Origin: Ulota crispa
Lineage: Eukaryota; Streptophyta; Bryopsida; Orthotrichales; Orthotrichaceae
Direction of reading: 5' to 3'
Length of the DNA: 64,000 nt
NCBI GenBank assembly: GCA_963920765.1
Contig: OY987249.1
Span: 17,084,483 to 17,148,482 of the forward strand
Within the stretch, counting starts at the first letter, position 1. Each line of letters opens with the position of its first letter. The position numbers and the translations under genes were made by a program. The notes under the pieces were generated by a model that was given only the letters and a program-made list of their open reading frames with translations, did no database searches and was not told where the DNA came from. This document shows, one piece after another, positions 36,835 to 54,002 of the stretch.

Positions 36835-39447
36835 ATGGGTGACAATGAGGTGGACGAGGAGTTCAACTACGTTCAGGAGGGCATGGGGTAAGCTCAGCCG
36901 GCAATTGCTCACTAGGTGTTTCAAGACAAGCCCTTCCCGAAAGAGGAGCCTGTGGAGGTGGAGCTGCAGGACCCGGATTCCCTGGACCTTGACATGCAAT
37001 TGTTGCAAAAGCAATTAGAGATTTTGCAAAAGTAAAATTTGCTATAGCAATGTAGAGCGCAGCAGAGGGCTCTATTGATTGGGGGAGGAAGCATGCAGCT
37101 TCTTGGAGGAGATCAACGAAGAAAGAGGCCTAAGGCCTTGAAGGCCCAAATGGACCAAGCCGCGCAGCAAGAGACTGCCATTGACCTTTGCAACATTAGT
37201 AGAGGTTGACGCAAATGGGGTACCCAAAGGTGACAATTGTTCTAGGTGGCTTCAATGCCTTAAGGGTCATACCCAGGATATTGATTTCAGTGTGAATAAG
37301 TATGACCATCATAGTAAGGGCATGTTGTTGGCGGTGAAAGACCGCGTGGGTAGCACCCTTGACTACATGGGTGGATTAGGCCGCGTCTTAGACGAAACTT
37401 TTAACTTTGAGCTGAAGGAGCAGCTCAAGACCAAAAGGTACCAAATAAAGAGGCACATGCTAGCGGGTTACAAGATGCCTGAGTTGGTGCAAGCAGACCA
37501 TTGGGCCAACCTTTGCAACCTTGTTGAGAGCAAGAGGAAGATTCAGGAAGCCAACAGGCTAAAAGCTTCCTGCTCTATGGTACAGACTCCTTTGACTAGA
37601 GGGCGCACAAAGGACCTTGATAAGCACCTTGTTCACTTCATTGTCTTGGTCTTGAAAATGTTTGTGGAACTTGCCTAGTATGGCTTGTATGTCTGAAAAT
37701 TGTATGAATATTGTGCATGAACTCTTTCTACCAAGTTCTTTAACTCATTACATGGTTTTTATCATTGTAGGCCAAAATTTGGAGAGGCATTCCACGCCCC
37801 TTGAAGTGGAATTTCAAATGGCACAATAGAAGGGGAAGGGCAAGGGTAAGGCAAGGCGTATGGCTAGCTTGAAGCTTTCTGAGGTGTTGTCTGGCGCTAG
37901 CATGCAGGCCAAAATGTCACCGCCGAGCTTCATGTCTAGTTACCCACCTAACAAAGACGTGGATGCGCGATTGACTAGGGTGGAGACTTCCGTGAATGAT
38001 ATCAAGGATATCTTGAAGGAGATGAACTCATCTCGTCGAAAGGACCCCAAACCCGCAAAGTCTACAGTAGGGAGTTCAAGCAGGAGCGGCAAAGAGGAGG
38101 AGCCAGAGAAACCACCTTCTATCGTGAACCTTGACTCTAGTGACGTCCCTATCTCCAAGGTGAGATTGGGTTTTGGGAGAACCGGTTTTATTTTTGTTTG
38201 CATTCAACATTGAATTGCTTTAAAGTTTAGGGGTTTGCACCTATTGCATTTCACGTAGATGCCAATAGCAATAAGGTTCTATGTGCATATGTTCCATTTC
38301 AGTCACGTTGGAGTGCGTATAACTAAGAATAGTCATCTGATTGATGTATATGACGATTGATAGTCCACAAAAGATGACTACAAGTAGTGATTGCAATTGT
38401 AGTCACATTTGTAACTACTATGTTTATTTTTAGTCATAGGTTTAGGTACATGACTAGAGGTAGTCAAAGGCAGGAGTCATGGTTGAGTACATATAGTCAT
38501 TTTTATGTTTCTGTAACATGACTATTGGTCTTTAGGTGGAACTAGATGATGACTCAACACAGTCATATCTTATTATTGTGTGACTAAGTCAAGTCATTTC
38601 AACAAAACAAATGTGAATTCCAACCATGTGCACACTTGTTTGGTATGTACTCTTGATCTTTGCTTCATGTAACCTTCCATTGAATGGTTTCAAACAAACA
38701 GCTGAAGCTATAATCAAACCACTAAGGTTGTCGCTTTGGAGGCAATAGAGGAATAGAGGTACGTGCAGAAGACCCATCTCAGCGGAGAAGGTGACAAGGG
38801 TGGTTCCCCAAGGAGGAAGCAAGTGGATACAATTAGTAGCAACAGTGGGGTACCATTGCAAAAGAAGCTCCACATCACAGAGATTGAGAAACTTTGCTAG
38901 GACAACGGTGGCGCGCCGTAGGTTATAGTGCAGAAGACCGGCGCGGCAAAGGGTGCAGGCTAGAAGGATGCAGGCCAGAAGGGCAAACGGGACAGCGCTG
39001 CTAGCTAGAAGAAAGGGAAAGAGTCTTTGCCTGTCTAGACTGTAGCCAAGAAAGTGGTGCCAAAGTACACACCTAGTGGCCATGAGATTTAAGATATCCC
39101 ACCAAATTCACTAGTTGTTCCAGGAAAGGCTAAGATCTTCCACATAGTTGTTCCCATAGTGGGATTTGTGTATGAGATCTTCAGTTACAAAAGTGGGCAA
39201 AGAGGGCAAGATAGTTGCTATGAGAACAATGCACAAAGACGAAGGCAAGCTCTTGCACGGTAAAAATGTACCCCTTCAGCACGTAGCATTGGCTATAACT
39301 CAAAGCTTTGACAATAGCTTTAAGTTGTATGAGCATGTCACCTTAAATGACCCCCCGGTGGAAACCATAGGTGCTGCCATTAGGCAATTTGTGATTTGGC
39401 ATGTTTGCTTCATATACCTTGCGCTCACGCCCAAGGAGGTAGCTTAG
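36835..39447 (+). pseudogene. Decayed TNPA-like (Transposase_24-type) gene of the CACTA element
   Basis: The possible start is the ATG at 36835 (MGDNEVDEEFNYVQEG). The best part is 37181-37678, with KMPELVQADHWANLCNLVES followed by KRKIQEANRLK and a TRGRTK block; this resembles the W-x-x-L...K-x-Q-x-x-x-N-R-x-K...G-R-T-S pattern of plant TNPA-type proteins. 37860-38160 is a charged, coiled-coil-like segment (TRVETSVNDIKDILKEM). 39160-39447 ends with VPLQHVALAITQSFDNSFKL and PVETIGAAIRQFVIWH, similar to the C-terminal region often seen with this family. Stops occur in the 5' part (36890-37080) and around 38880-39060. In the family, such proteins bind the subterminal repeats. Confidence 0.7.
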
Positions 39448-39539
39448 AGTTTAGGCTTTACTTGTATGTGAAAGCCTCTCACTTTGTGTTACTTCATTAT
39501 TATAATGAATTAACCACCCTTTCCCCTTGAATATGAATT

Positions 39540-40527
39540 TATAACTAGTGTTAGTCACTTCAATGCATACAAGTAGTGTCATATGTTCGGCAATAGTCAC
39601 TACAATGTAAAGATATGGCTACATGTAGTCAATACTGCAAACCTGTCTTGCCATGTTTCTCATATGTGACTACCTAGAGTAATACCCATGCAATTGTCTA
39701 AACCCTTTTAAAGAGTCCCTACGACTGCACATAATCATCTATGGATCTAAACTTCACTATCTTTAGTCATAACCTAAACCCCAAAATCAACAAAATGCAC
39801 TTCTAAACATTGCCAAAAAATGTTTAAATGACTGTCGGTAGTCATAACATGACTCAACTATGACTATATGTAGTCATAGTTGTTGAGACTAAACCCCCTC
39901 AACCCATGCATAATTTGGCCGAGAATGACTAAGCTTAGTTTTTACTAGAACCCCATAATGACTATCCATAGTTATATGGCCCTAAACCACATCTCTACCC
40001 AATTATAGTCATAAATTTTGCCCTCATGACTAGTATTAGTCACAATCAATACAAATCTGACTAGTGTAAGTCACCCTAAACCATACATTTAATTAAACCC
40101 CTAAACTCTCCTAAACTTGACTAGAACAAGTCATCATGTAATCCAAAATGACTTACTACAATCATTGATCCACCCTTAAAAACATTAAAATTGATGACTA
40201 AAGAGAGTGAAACTATCACCTAAACCATTAGATATGACTCCGTGTAGTCGTAGGTTATGACCGTAGATAGTCATATCAGTCAGAGAACATGACTACGCAG
40301 AGTCACAAGATTGAGAACCCCATGCCAAGTCTCCATTGAGGTCCCTAAACTCCATTGGGAACATCACATTGGGAACAACTGATCCACCCAAATGACTGCC
40401 AGTCATTTGTACATATGACTTGACCGGGATGACTACAACATGACTGTAGAGAGTCTAGTCAACTCCTGGTTTTTATGACTTCTTGGAGTCAAAAACCTAG
40501 TCATAAAAAGGCCTTTTCTTTGTAGTG
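39540..40527. repeat. Right subterminal repeat region of the CACTA element
   Basis: Dozens of TGACTA and TAGTCA hexamers, often as inverted pairs a few bases apart (TGACTAnnnTAGTCA-like), fill nearly 1 kb. The left counterpart is about 23145-23370 with fewer copies. In En/Spm-type elements such motifs bind TNPA. Confidence 0.9.
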
Positions 40528-40804
40528 TCTCTTTCAAAAGTGACCATAAACACATGGTCCATCACATATGGTAAAAAATAACCTTGCCAAATATATTCAT
40601 ATTTTTTAGGTAACCAAAATTGTGAGAAGATTCAGAGACACAATGTTAGATCCCATGTTGCCCTTCTTGCAATTTTCATGACAGGACCATGCACTGTTGA
40701 CTTTTGCAATTTTAAGGAGCAATTCTATAGGGTGGGCACTATCACAGTATTGTAGCAGCATTGGAGCCGGGCTAGTCACGGTGACCAATCCAGCATTTAA
40801 GGGT

Positions 40805-43200
40805 TAAATGTAACACAAATTTTTTCATATTTTTTGAAGCATTATTGACTTGTTGATGAATTTTCAAAGTTTTGTGTAGTAGGCACTTATTTGTGACTCT
40901 AGGTCTCCCATAAATCGTCTCCTTCAACTTGTAGTGAGATGAGGAGGAACCGAGGAGTACAATTGGCTCTTGCAATAGAATACACTCTTTTTTAATTTGT
41001 GACTTAAAGAGGTCCATTCAAAAACCACTTCATATCCATTCTTGAGCTACCATGAGAAGGTTGCAATTAGAGCACACTACCTTAGGTATCAATGTCCGGG
41101 GAGCTCATTTTTATGAAACTTGGTGGACTTCCACTTCCACTTCTATTTGAGTTTGCTCAATTTTTATTTCTTTAATTGGATTTGTCTTAAATTTTTCTTT
41201 TTTTGGTCTATCAATGACTTCTTAATTATTCACACTCAATAAAATTTCAAATTTTCAAAAAAAATTTGGTGAGTAAACATGCATTCGTGATTTATATTGG
41301 AAATTCTTTTTTTATACCTTTAACCTCTAAGTGCCTAAAGCATCAAAATTTGTTGTTTCGGATTTTTTGAGACCTTATTGAAGGTAGAGATTTTTTATGT
41401 TAATGATTTTTTTGAGAAGTTGCAATCTAAAGCTAATTCCTAAATGTCCATGACTATGCTTTACCAAAAACACTTAAAATGGGTTCTTTTGATAGCAAAG
41501 GCAAATAAATATGGAAAAGCAAATGTTGGTGCACTTGACCATGGAATCTTGTATTGGATTACTTCATTACAATATAGTAAAAATTTGAAAGATATTTATT
41601 GCATAGAATGTGAGATTATTAGTTTTGAATTGAGAAATAGATTTTTTTTGGGCATTCAAACCTTGGGCAACTCTAATTTGAGAAGGTTATTGCATCAATT
41701 GATTTCACTTCTTTGATTGTAATTTTTCAGATTGACTTTGTAATAGAGCTAGTCATAAACATAAGAATTTTCATAAGATTTTGAATTGGGGAACACATAC
41801 TTAGAATTTAGAATAGGAAACTAGCTTCAATAAAATTCTTACACAAAGCCATTTTTTTCAACAATTTTTGGCTTCCACATAAGAAAATAGATTCAAAATG
41901 TGAATGGTGGAGCTTTAAACTTCAACAAACTTCTAAAGTGGAAGAAAAAAAATTGGCCAAACTGTGGCTTTGGCAAGCTTAATCAACATAAGGATACTTT
42001 CAAAAAAGGTCAAGTAAAGGACAATAAGGAAAAACAACTGCTTTCATGAAATGAGGTTAGGTTATATTTGACAAAGAAATGTCTTTGTCACTTTACCTTT
42101 GGGCAAGATCCCAAAATTTCAGCTTCAATGTAATTTATTTTGTTCATGCTGCCCCTTGAGCAAACAAATCTACATATTGCATCATAACTCTTATTCTACA
42201 AATTGAAATGATTCAAAAATTGTTGCATTGAAAAGCTTCTCCTCAAGCACACATCCTTTAAAATGAAGTGAGGACAATGTGTTTGAAAATTACAACTCCA
42301 AGTACCCATACATTGCAAATCCCTAAAAAAATTCAAATCATTTTGTGGTAGCTAGCTTGTAGCTTAAAGCCAATTTTGTTTTGCTAAACAACAAGGATTA
42401 ATATAAAAGGAAGATAGGTTTTAATTTGAACTTTATCTTTTGCCCATAATTAGCAACTAATTGATTTATTTACAAAAATCTGAACTTTCTAAGCCCACTT
42501 GCTTATGTGCCGTGTTAGAAGGTGTTAATTTATTTGAATGGGGTCATTGGTTGGCGAGGCTTATTCAAGAAAGTAAGGTTGTGGCAACACCATTATGGAT
42601 GACATGTTTGTACTGTAATCCCCTCGGCCAAGGGTTTTTCTCCTCAAATTTTCATAGTATTGCTGATTTTTATTAGAAGAGTAGAAAAATCTCCTTACCA
42701 CAAAACAAGTTTATAGGTTAACTTTTAACATCTTTAACTCTATTCAACGCAATTCTTCATCTCTAGGTACAAGTTTGATTAAACGTTCACAAGATTAGGT
42801 CCAGAAATTGTTAAGTTTTCCATAACATGGTTTTACAATTGAAATTACATTTTTTATCTTTCATTTTATCTCGGAATTTTTCAAAAACTTAGCTAGTATG
42901 TAACTAAAAGCTGGTTCTTTCCGTACATTGATAATGATAGGCGTCTACTAGCCAATCATATTCTTGCTAAATATTGCTTGATTTTGACAATTTTTTTGAG
43001 CCAAGCTTAGAGAGTTCATGGACTAAACTGTAGCCGGATTTCCAACTATGAGAATTGATAAAATCTAAATATAGCAAGCGACACGTCACAAAAGAAAACC
43101 ATACAAAATTTGCTAAAAATGATCATTTAACCTAATTCTTTAGGACACTCTTGCTTCAATCGAAGCTTGAAAAAGATGGGCTAACTTAGTATCTATGTTA
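40805..43200. other. AT-rich intergenic, no gene recognised
   Basis: Contains a terminus-like AACCTCTAAGTGCC near 41330 and a mostly open stretch at 41444-41716 (+) without family resemblance. I see no exon, RNA gene or clear element boundaries. Confidence 0.4.
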
Positions 43201-43391
43201 GGAGCACCCATAAGCGTCATTTTAAGGGTTTTAAACATGATGAGTATTAACAAACATCTAGTAAGTTATAAAATCTTATTAGGAACAGAAAAATAATGAG
43301 TTTGCACTTTCAAATGTATTATTTGGATACTGTGAGAATAAGTTGTGAATTTTTAAAGAGCAAAATGCCATTGCACCCATAACCAACACTA

Positions 43392-44199
43392 CACTAATAA
43401 TGGTAATTAGTGTTGGCAACACTAATTATAAACCCCAACACAAAATGTCAACAATTCCCTTAATGTTACCAACACTAAATGTCAACCTATACACTATTTG
43501 TCAACTATTGTAATTTCTAGGAGTAAATTTTTTTTACAAGTTTACATTTAGTGTTAAAAATTGGTTCATTTCTACTACAACAAAAAAATGTAAATTCAAT
43601 TCATGAGTTAATATCTAGACAACTATTTGGCCTAAACTACAAACTTGGACTAGATTGAGTTTGTCCATTAGATTAAAATCATAGTCACCATTCATTAATG
43701 AAAATTGATAAAAATAATCCAAAATAATCCAAAAACATCCGAAAGCATCCAAAAGCATCCAAAAATATCCAAAATACCCAAAAATACCCAAAAATCTGAA
43801 AATTTGAAAACAAAAATAAAATATGATAAAAGAAAAAATTGTTATAATTTCTTAAAAATGTCATAACTTTTTTCCTTTGAAAAAAGTTAATATTTTTATT
43901 TAATGTTATAATTTGATGTTCCCAAAGTTCCCAATGAAGTTCCCAAAGTTCCCATATGACATCCCAAAGTCTCAATGATGTTCCCAAGGTGCCCACATGA
44001 CATTCCCAAAGTTCCCAATGAAGTTCCCAAAGTTCCCAAATAATGTTCCCAAAGTTCCCATAGTTTGGAGGAGATTATAGAGAGTGGTGTGCACAAAAAG
44101 AAAGCAATTCTAAATGCAAACTAGTTGAGATTTAGAGTGAGTGCAGTTAAAGTGCAGGTAACGCTATTGATGCTGTAACATCAAATACCATTATCACTG
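43392..44199. mobile_element. 0.8 kb element nested in a MITE, ends CACTAATAATGGTA
   Basis: The left end CACTAATAATGGTA is matched by the inverted right end TACCATTATCACTG with two mismatches. Comparison with uninterrupted relatives (ACCAACACTAAGG in 12510-12540) suggests TA on both sides. An alternative reading, starting at CACTACACTA (43387), would look CACTA-like but shows no clear 3-bp duplication. The interior includes an array of CAAAGTTCCCAATGAAGTTC-type units (about 43917-44060). Confidence 0.6.
43917..44060 (+). repeat. Short tandem array of GTTCCCAAAGTTCCCA-type units
   Basis: Irregular 18-26-bp units built on TTCCCAAAGTTCCCA repeat about seven times inside the nested element. The reverse strand reads as a GTLGTSLGTLG-like peptide, a repeat artefact. 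Confidence 0.75.
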
Positions 44200-44753
44200 T
44201 AATGTTTCATGTTCACATGCTATGCATTCTTATAATTACATCTATTCACTTCCACATATGTTCCTTCAAAAATGACAGTTATAGGGACACTAACGCTTAT
44301 GGGTGTTCCTACCTTATATTCTATACGTAACATCGTATGAAAAATCATTTGAGCATGGTTGGGAATTTAGACAGACGTCTTACCCGGACTCCCGGAGTTC
44401 CTCTTTGGGGTACATGTCTAGGGCAAGGTACAGGTATCGTACAGGTCGGCGTACTTAAGCGTGAAATTGATGCCCTGCAACCCTGATACCCTGTGACCCC
44501 GATATCAAGCGACCGCGATACCCTGTGCCCACTCCAGCCCGGGCCGGGCCGGGCCGGTCAGGGTATCGAAACAACAGAAGGCAAACCTTATCCCGCTCTT
44601 CGGCGAGCACTCTCTCTCTCCGAAGTGTCTCGTGGTTGACACAATTCTCCGTCTCCGACGTCGACACACCAATTTTGCTTTGAAATCTCGTCCAATTCAC
44701 AATTCCTCACGACGCTGCTGCTGCTGCTGCTTCAACGACGGGCTGGTCTAGCC

Positions 44754-49337
<4,584 letters not shown>

Positions 49338-50223
49338 ATTCTTACGACCAGCTGATATACCAGACATCAATCATCTAAGAGAGAATCAGTGGGCATTTGT
49401 TTGATAGCTGCACATACAGTTAGGTTGGATTTTTTGTGACTTGTACCCCATTTTTGCAGTCCTTATGTTATTAGTGATTGTAGTATTCTGCGGTTCAAAA
49501 TGCTGCCCCTTGTACTTGCGTATACTTGATTAGTGGAAGAGTGCTTTGAATATTGTGGGGCCATTGATAGGGACTACCCTTGTCACACATGAGTTATTTC
49601 TGGTATATGATTACTCACGAAGTTTGGTCCCCGTATTTCAGCTTGGTACCTTAAAAGAATAACTGTCTTTCTCAAATTTTCTCTGAGTCATAAGATTACA
49701 CTGTTTTCATCTAAAACTTTAGACCAAAAACACGGACCATGCTCAAAGATTTCATTTGTGGAGGTTAGTTTTGTTGTAGTCCTTTCGTGTTCTTGTTTCT
49801 ACCTACGTGTGTATGGTTTTATTCGAGCTTAACCCCTGAACGGCCCTTGGGAGCTGAGCTACATGATTGTATTTTTTGAAAATACCCTCGCAATCGAATC
49901 GTTGAACAATGCATTTTGCCATATCCGTATATGGTGGATATACGACCACAAAGGGCGTTCGGGATGTGGTTAAAGGAGCAAAATATACCTATTGGATTAA
50001 AAGAAGGTACCATGGCAACTAAAAATTCTATATCCAGCTCAAGCCAGTTTCTGTCATCTCTTTCATTGCGCACAGAAGTTATATATATTTATGTTGATCT
50101 AACTATTCTCAACTCTCCATTCTCAAACCTTTCTAGATCACTTGTGCAAAGAGCGTTGTTTTGTTTTAAATACGGTTGCAATTTGATTAGTGTATATTGT
50201 GTAATGTAAATGCTTATTACTTA
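49338..50223. other. IF3 3' flank
   Basis: IF3 3' UTR, then unassigned sequence. A lone ACCCCTGAACGGCCC terminus-like motif is at about 49831. No gene seen. Confidence 0.4.
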
Positions 50224-50864
50224 ACCCCTCAAGGCCCATGCACTTTCCCGAGTATCTCAGAATATGTTCTTGGATGAACAAAATGCCAACATTTTGATAA
50301 GTTGCATCAAATTTTTTAAAATTGTAACTACACAAACTCAAATTAGATATGTTAGAGATCACATACAAAAAGAAAACACAACAATATCACTCCTGGATTG
50401 AAAGATTATAACATTTAATCAAGAGGGTGTTAAAATTGTGAAAGTGATTTGAAGTTTTTCAATCCTTTGTTCACATCTCAAATTTAAAATCAAGGATACC
50501 AAAAAAATTTGAGTATGTAAAGTATATGTGTAACCCTAATCAATTTATGGCTTCCTAAAATCTACTCTACAACTTTTTAAATTAAGTTTCTAATGTGATT
50601 GTTTTTCCAAGTTCTAGTGTACTTTAGGCTCATTTCAAGAGCTCTCAACACTAGAAAGTGAAAATTTGCAATGGACACCCTTGCACAAAATCTTAAATAG
50701 ACAAATCATAATTAGTCATTTTCAAAATCAGACTTTTGATACTAAAACAAAACTTCAACACAAACTTTAAAAAAAAATCATTGTAAATAATCATGAAGAA
50801 AATTTAGGCATCTCAAATTACAAACAAGGAGGGACAATTTTGGTCCCCTTGGGCATTGAGGGGT
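50224..50864. mobile_element. ACCCYTMAA-family element, 0.64 kb
   Basis: The left end ACCCCTCAAGGCCCA and the right end GGGCATTGAGGGGT are inverted, with TA on both sides. A reversed, partly rearranged relative occupies about 56160-57117: it shares TTATAACATTTAATCA-like and CTCAACACTAGAA-like blocks. Confidence 0.65.
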
Positions 50865-53825
50865 TAAAGGCAAAATTGAGTGTTGAGTGAAAATAGGTAT
50901 GATCATCTTATTGTGTACATTCTCTTATGAAGAATGAAGGATGCATGAATAATACACTAATCTACATTTCCAAATTGTATCAAATCAACCTAACCTTCAT
51001 CTATGTTTTGAATTGTGATTTTGAATTTTAAATGAATTTCAACATATCCCTTGTGTAGGAGCTGATCATTTCATTTCTTTGAAACTTTAAGCTTCTTTTG
51101 TTACATTTTGTTATAACAAATATAATTTGTAGATTTCCAAAACTAACTTTTTTGCAAACATTCTAAGGAGCACTAAACCTATGTATTCATTTCAAAATTT
51201 GACCTCTGTAGTTCAAAGAGTGAACATACAATATTAATATTGAATCAGTATATATTATGAGAATCTCCAAAAACTACCTTTTAAATATAATTTGGATACT
51301 TGAACTCATAGCACAAAACTTGTAAAATCCAATGATATTCAATTCACAATCAACAATATAAGAAATCATGAATTGTTGATTTTAAGGGGCGCTCCACGCT
51401 AGATTTTATGATTCTTTGCAAATCCCACCGCAACGCCGTTTTCCAATTGGATTATTAAGGGTAAAAAGAAAGTTAATACTAGAGAAAGTCATTAACATTA
51501 TTTTGCAAAAACATTAGTGGGATATGGGTTAAAGTTGGGTTGAGCAAAACAATTGACTTAAACTTTAAAAAAATATTGCCATGTAGGTAAATTGCAATCC
51601 ATTAGGACATGAGACTTGAAACATAGTGTGAAGTGTCAAGTCCCAACTTTAGGTTTTGCCAATAAGATTTCTAAGATTTTAAGGAAATACAAGTTGTAGT
51701 GGAAATTGCCCCTAATTTTTATTGGACTATTTGTATTATTACAAAGATATATCCATTTGTGTAAATATGATTTTGGATCATTATCCATAGTTGAAATTCA
51801 AAAGGCATCACTAAATCGTTCTCTTTTAAATAGCACTTTTGTTTATATAATTAATAGTTTGAACTTCAAGGACTTTCAGAGATTAGTGATGTGAAGTTAT
51901 TTGCGCACACATTCATTATTGATAGTAGTGTTTCTTTAGTATTTGTTGAACAATACCAAAAATCTCCTTTGTCACATGAGATTTGAACAAAAAATTTGAT
52001 GCAATCTATCCAAATTCTACAAGATATTATCTAAGTTGAGAAATATTCACTTTTGAGTTAACAAATAAATCTTTAAACTAAGTGATTTTTATTAGAGGAA
52101 GATATATCATACACTTGAGAAGCAATGTATGAAGAACACATCTATAAAAAATCTTACAATTAGTTTGAGATACAAGGACAAAAAAATCAATAAAGAAAGC
52201 TTTAAGCCTTTAATTTATAGGACCATTGAAGATGATATATTTAACTACTTAATATCTATTCTTGTAATTATGAATTGGCTTACGTGTGTGACTTTGAAGT
52301 TTTAACATGGAAAGCACACATAACTTTGAATGGACAACATGTGTCACTTATTCATGATGAGGTTGCAACCATTGGTGTAGATATTAAAAAAAACTGCACA
52401 AAAAATGATCATTTGTATCATTTTGACTTTTTTTTGTATTGTAGAATGATGATTTTTTAATGTTGTCAATATTTTGACATGTGTAATTTTGATTATGTAA
52501 TCAAGTTGCCAACACACATTTGACATTGCAAATGCAATTGAACCTATTACAAAGAATGTATTTGCCCAACTCCTTGCATCAATAGTGCTGAATACTTTGG
52601 AAGTGATATATCTCCAATTTCGCTTTGCTATTTGAGAGTCATTTCTCTATAATGAAAACTCATTATTGTGTTGAGTGGCATGTAAAAAGTGGACCTGCCC
52701 TTCCATTCTTTCTCTTCAGTACTTAAATCACAAATGTAGCCAAATCCAAGGGGAGTAATTGGAGATATATCACTTCCAAAGTATTCATCAGTGTTACGAA
52801 TAAAGAATCAATCAATGCAAATCTTTTAATCAAATTTGGCACTGTAATTTGCATACATCTCTCATACTAGGACACAATAGTAAGAGGTTCACAGATACAA
52901 AGGTTGTTATTGTTTGTGTCATTGGCACATAGACAATAAACATATTTTTCAACAATAAGCTTTACATTATTCAAAGTACACAATTGATTGACAAAGCACT
53001 TGGCAAAAAATGAGGGATTATTTAAACAACAACCTTCCAGTGACTAGGTTTACAACAAATGGCATGCTAACAAGAAAAATCAACTAAATACTTGAGCTTA
53101 AATTGCACTCTTTAAGAAATTTGTGTTTTGAATGAGACTTGGTTGTTTCATTTAGAATCTCTACTAAGCAAAGACTATTAAATATTGGTCTTATACCAAA
53201 ATTTCATCCTCAATAGTTACAATCTTTATTGAATGATGTTAGGTCTCTACAAACATGTATCTCTATGGTCCAAGATCTCTCTTCTATATTGTTAGCATGC
53301 TTTTTTCTAGTCTTACTTTATTTTTTGGTATTGTTTACATCAATGTAACAAGATAGTATGACTTTTATGATAAACATGCTAACGATAGTGAAAGTGGTTT
53401 GAGATTGCATGTTAAAATTTTAAGGCTTTGAATACAAGATTCATGGATAAGTTATGCCACATTTGAGCCAAAATTTAAACTATTTGTGGAAGTTGGGACC
53501 AAACAAAACATTGCAAGATATCCTAAAATTTAAACAAACATTGTGCATACCCCATGTTTATGAAAAACATCAAAAAATCTTTTGATGTTCATGCAAATTA
53601 TAAGAAGTTCTTTCAACTTTTCAAATATGTGTCTAAATTTTCTATCTCTATATTTTTACTCATGGACTTTAGACAATCCATACACCCTAAACCCTCGCCT
53701 AAACCCTAAACCTAAGGTTGAATTTGCAGTTGAAGATTCTTCAATTATTTGATATGACATGGATTACCACATAATTTCAAGAAGTGATTACTTGCGTCAT
53801 AGCGGTCACGCCACATTGTTACACA
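50865..53825. other. AT-rich intergenic with decayed repeats
   Basis: No coding exon recognised. One fold-back MITE (52590-52786) is listed separately. A short CCTAAA telomere-like run is at 53683-53715. Confidence 0.4.
52590..52786. mobile_element. Fold-back MITE with perfect 30-bp inverted ends
   Basis: GAATACTTTGGAAGTGATAT and the following 10 bases are perfectly inverted at 52757-52786. The 197-bp element has no coding capacity. No clear target duplication could be read. Confidence 0.75.
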
Positions 53826-54002
53826 CACTATAAGAAAAAATGTCCGCACGTCTAAATTGACTAAAATGTCCAAATTGACAAAAATATGTTCAAATTGAAA
53901 AATAATTGTTTCAATTAGGGTGACCTAAACTGAAAAAAAAGTTAAATTAGGGTGACCCAAATTGACAAAAAATGTCCAAATTCACACTACTCCCTTGTAG
54001 TG
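53826..54002. mobile_element. Miniature CACTA-type element
   Basis: Begins CACTATAAGAAAAAATGTCC and ends CTCCCTTGTAGTG, with the 3-bp duplication ACA on both sides (53823-53825 and 54003-54005). The inside consists of variants of CAAATTGACAAAAATGTC and GGGTGACC. It differs from the large CACTA element at 23127-40527, so it belongs to another family. Confidence 0.7.

Larger units (their letters stand above)
23127..40527. mobile_element. CACTA (En/Spm-like) DNA transposon, 17.4 kb, both ends present
   Basis: The left end CACTACAAGGAAAAGGCC and the right end (inverted CACTACAAAGAAAAGGCC) form about 32-bp inverted repeats with one mismatch. A 3-bp target duplication TCT flanks the element (23124-23126 and 40528-40530), as expected for CACTA. 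It encodes decayed TNP2 and SET-containing genes on the minus strand (left half) and a decayed TNPA-like gene on the plus strand (right half). TGACTA/TAGTCA motifs are dense at both ends and also scattered inside. The clean ends point to a fairly recent insertion. The broken transposase frames show that this copy is not autonomous, although the ends may still be mobilised in trans (inference). Confidence 0.95.
23037..40804. mobile_element. ACCCTTAAATG-family MITE split by a CACTA transposon
   Basis: The left part (23037-23126) starts ACCCTTAAATGCC and the right part (40531-40804) ends GCATTTAAGGGT, with TA at both outer flanks. Without the CACTA insert it is about 364 bp, close to the 354 bp of the intact copy at 22198-22551. 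The two sides join smoothly at the CACTA target. Confidence 0.85.
43201..44314. mobile_element. AGGTAG-family MITE, interrupted by another element
   Basis: The left part (43201-43391) and right part (44200-44314) align with the uninterrupted copy at 15080-15392. The right end GGGTGTTCCTACCT is followed by TA. The interruption is the element at 43392-44199. Confidence 0.85.

Noticed and set aside
44540-44575. GGGCC repeats before IF3 as a regulatory element
   Set aside because: Only about three short units, too little to call.
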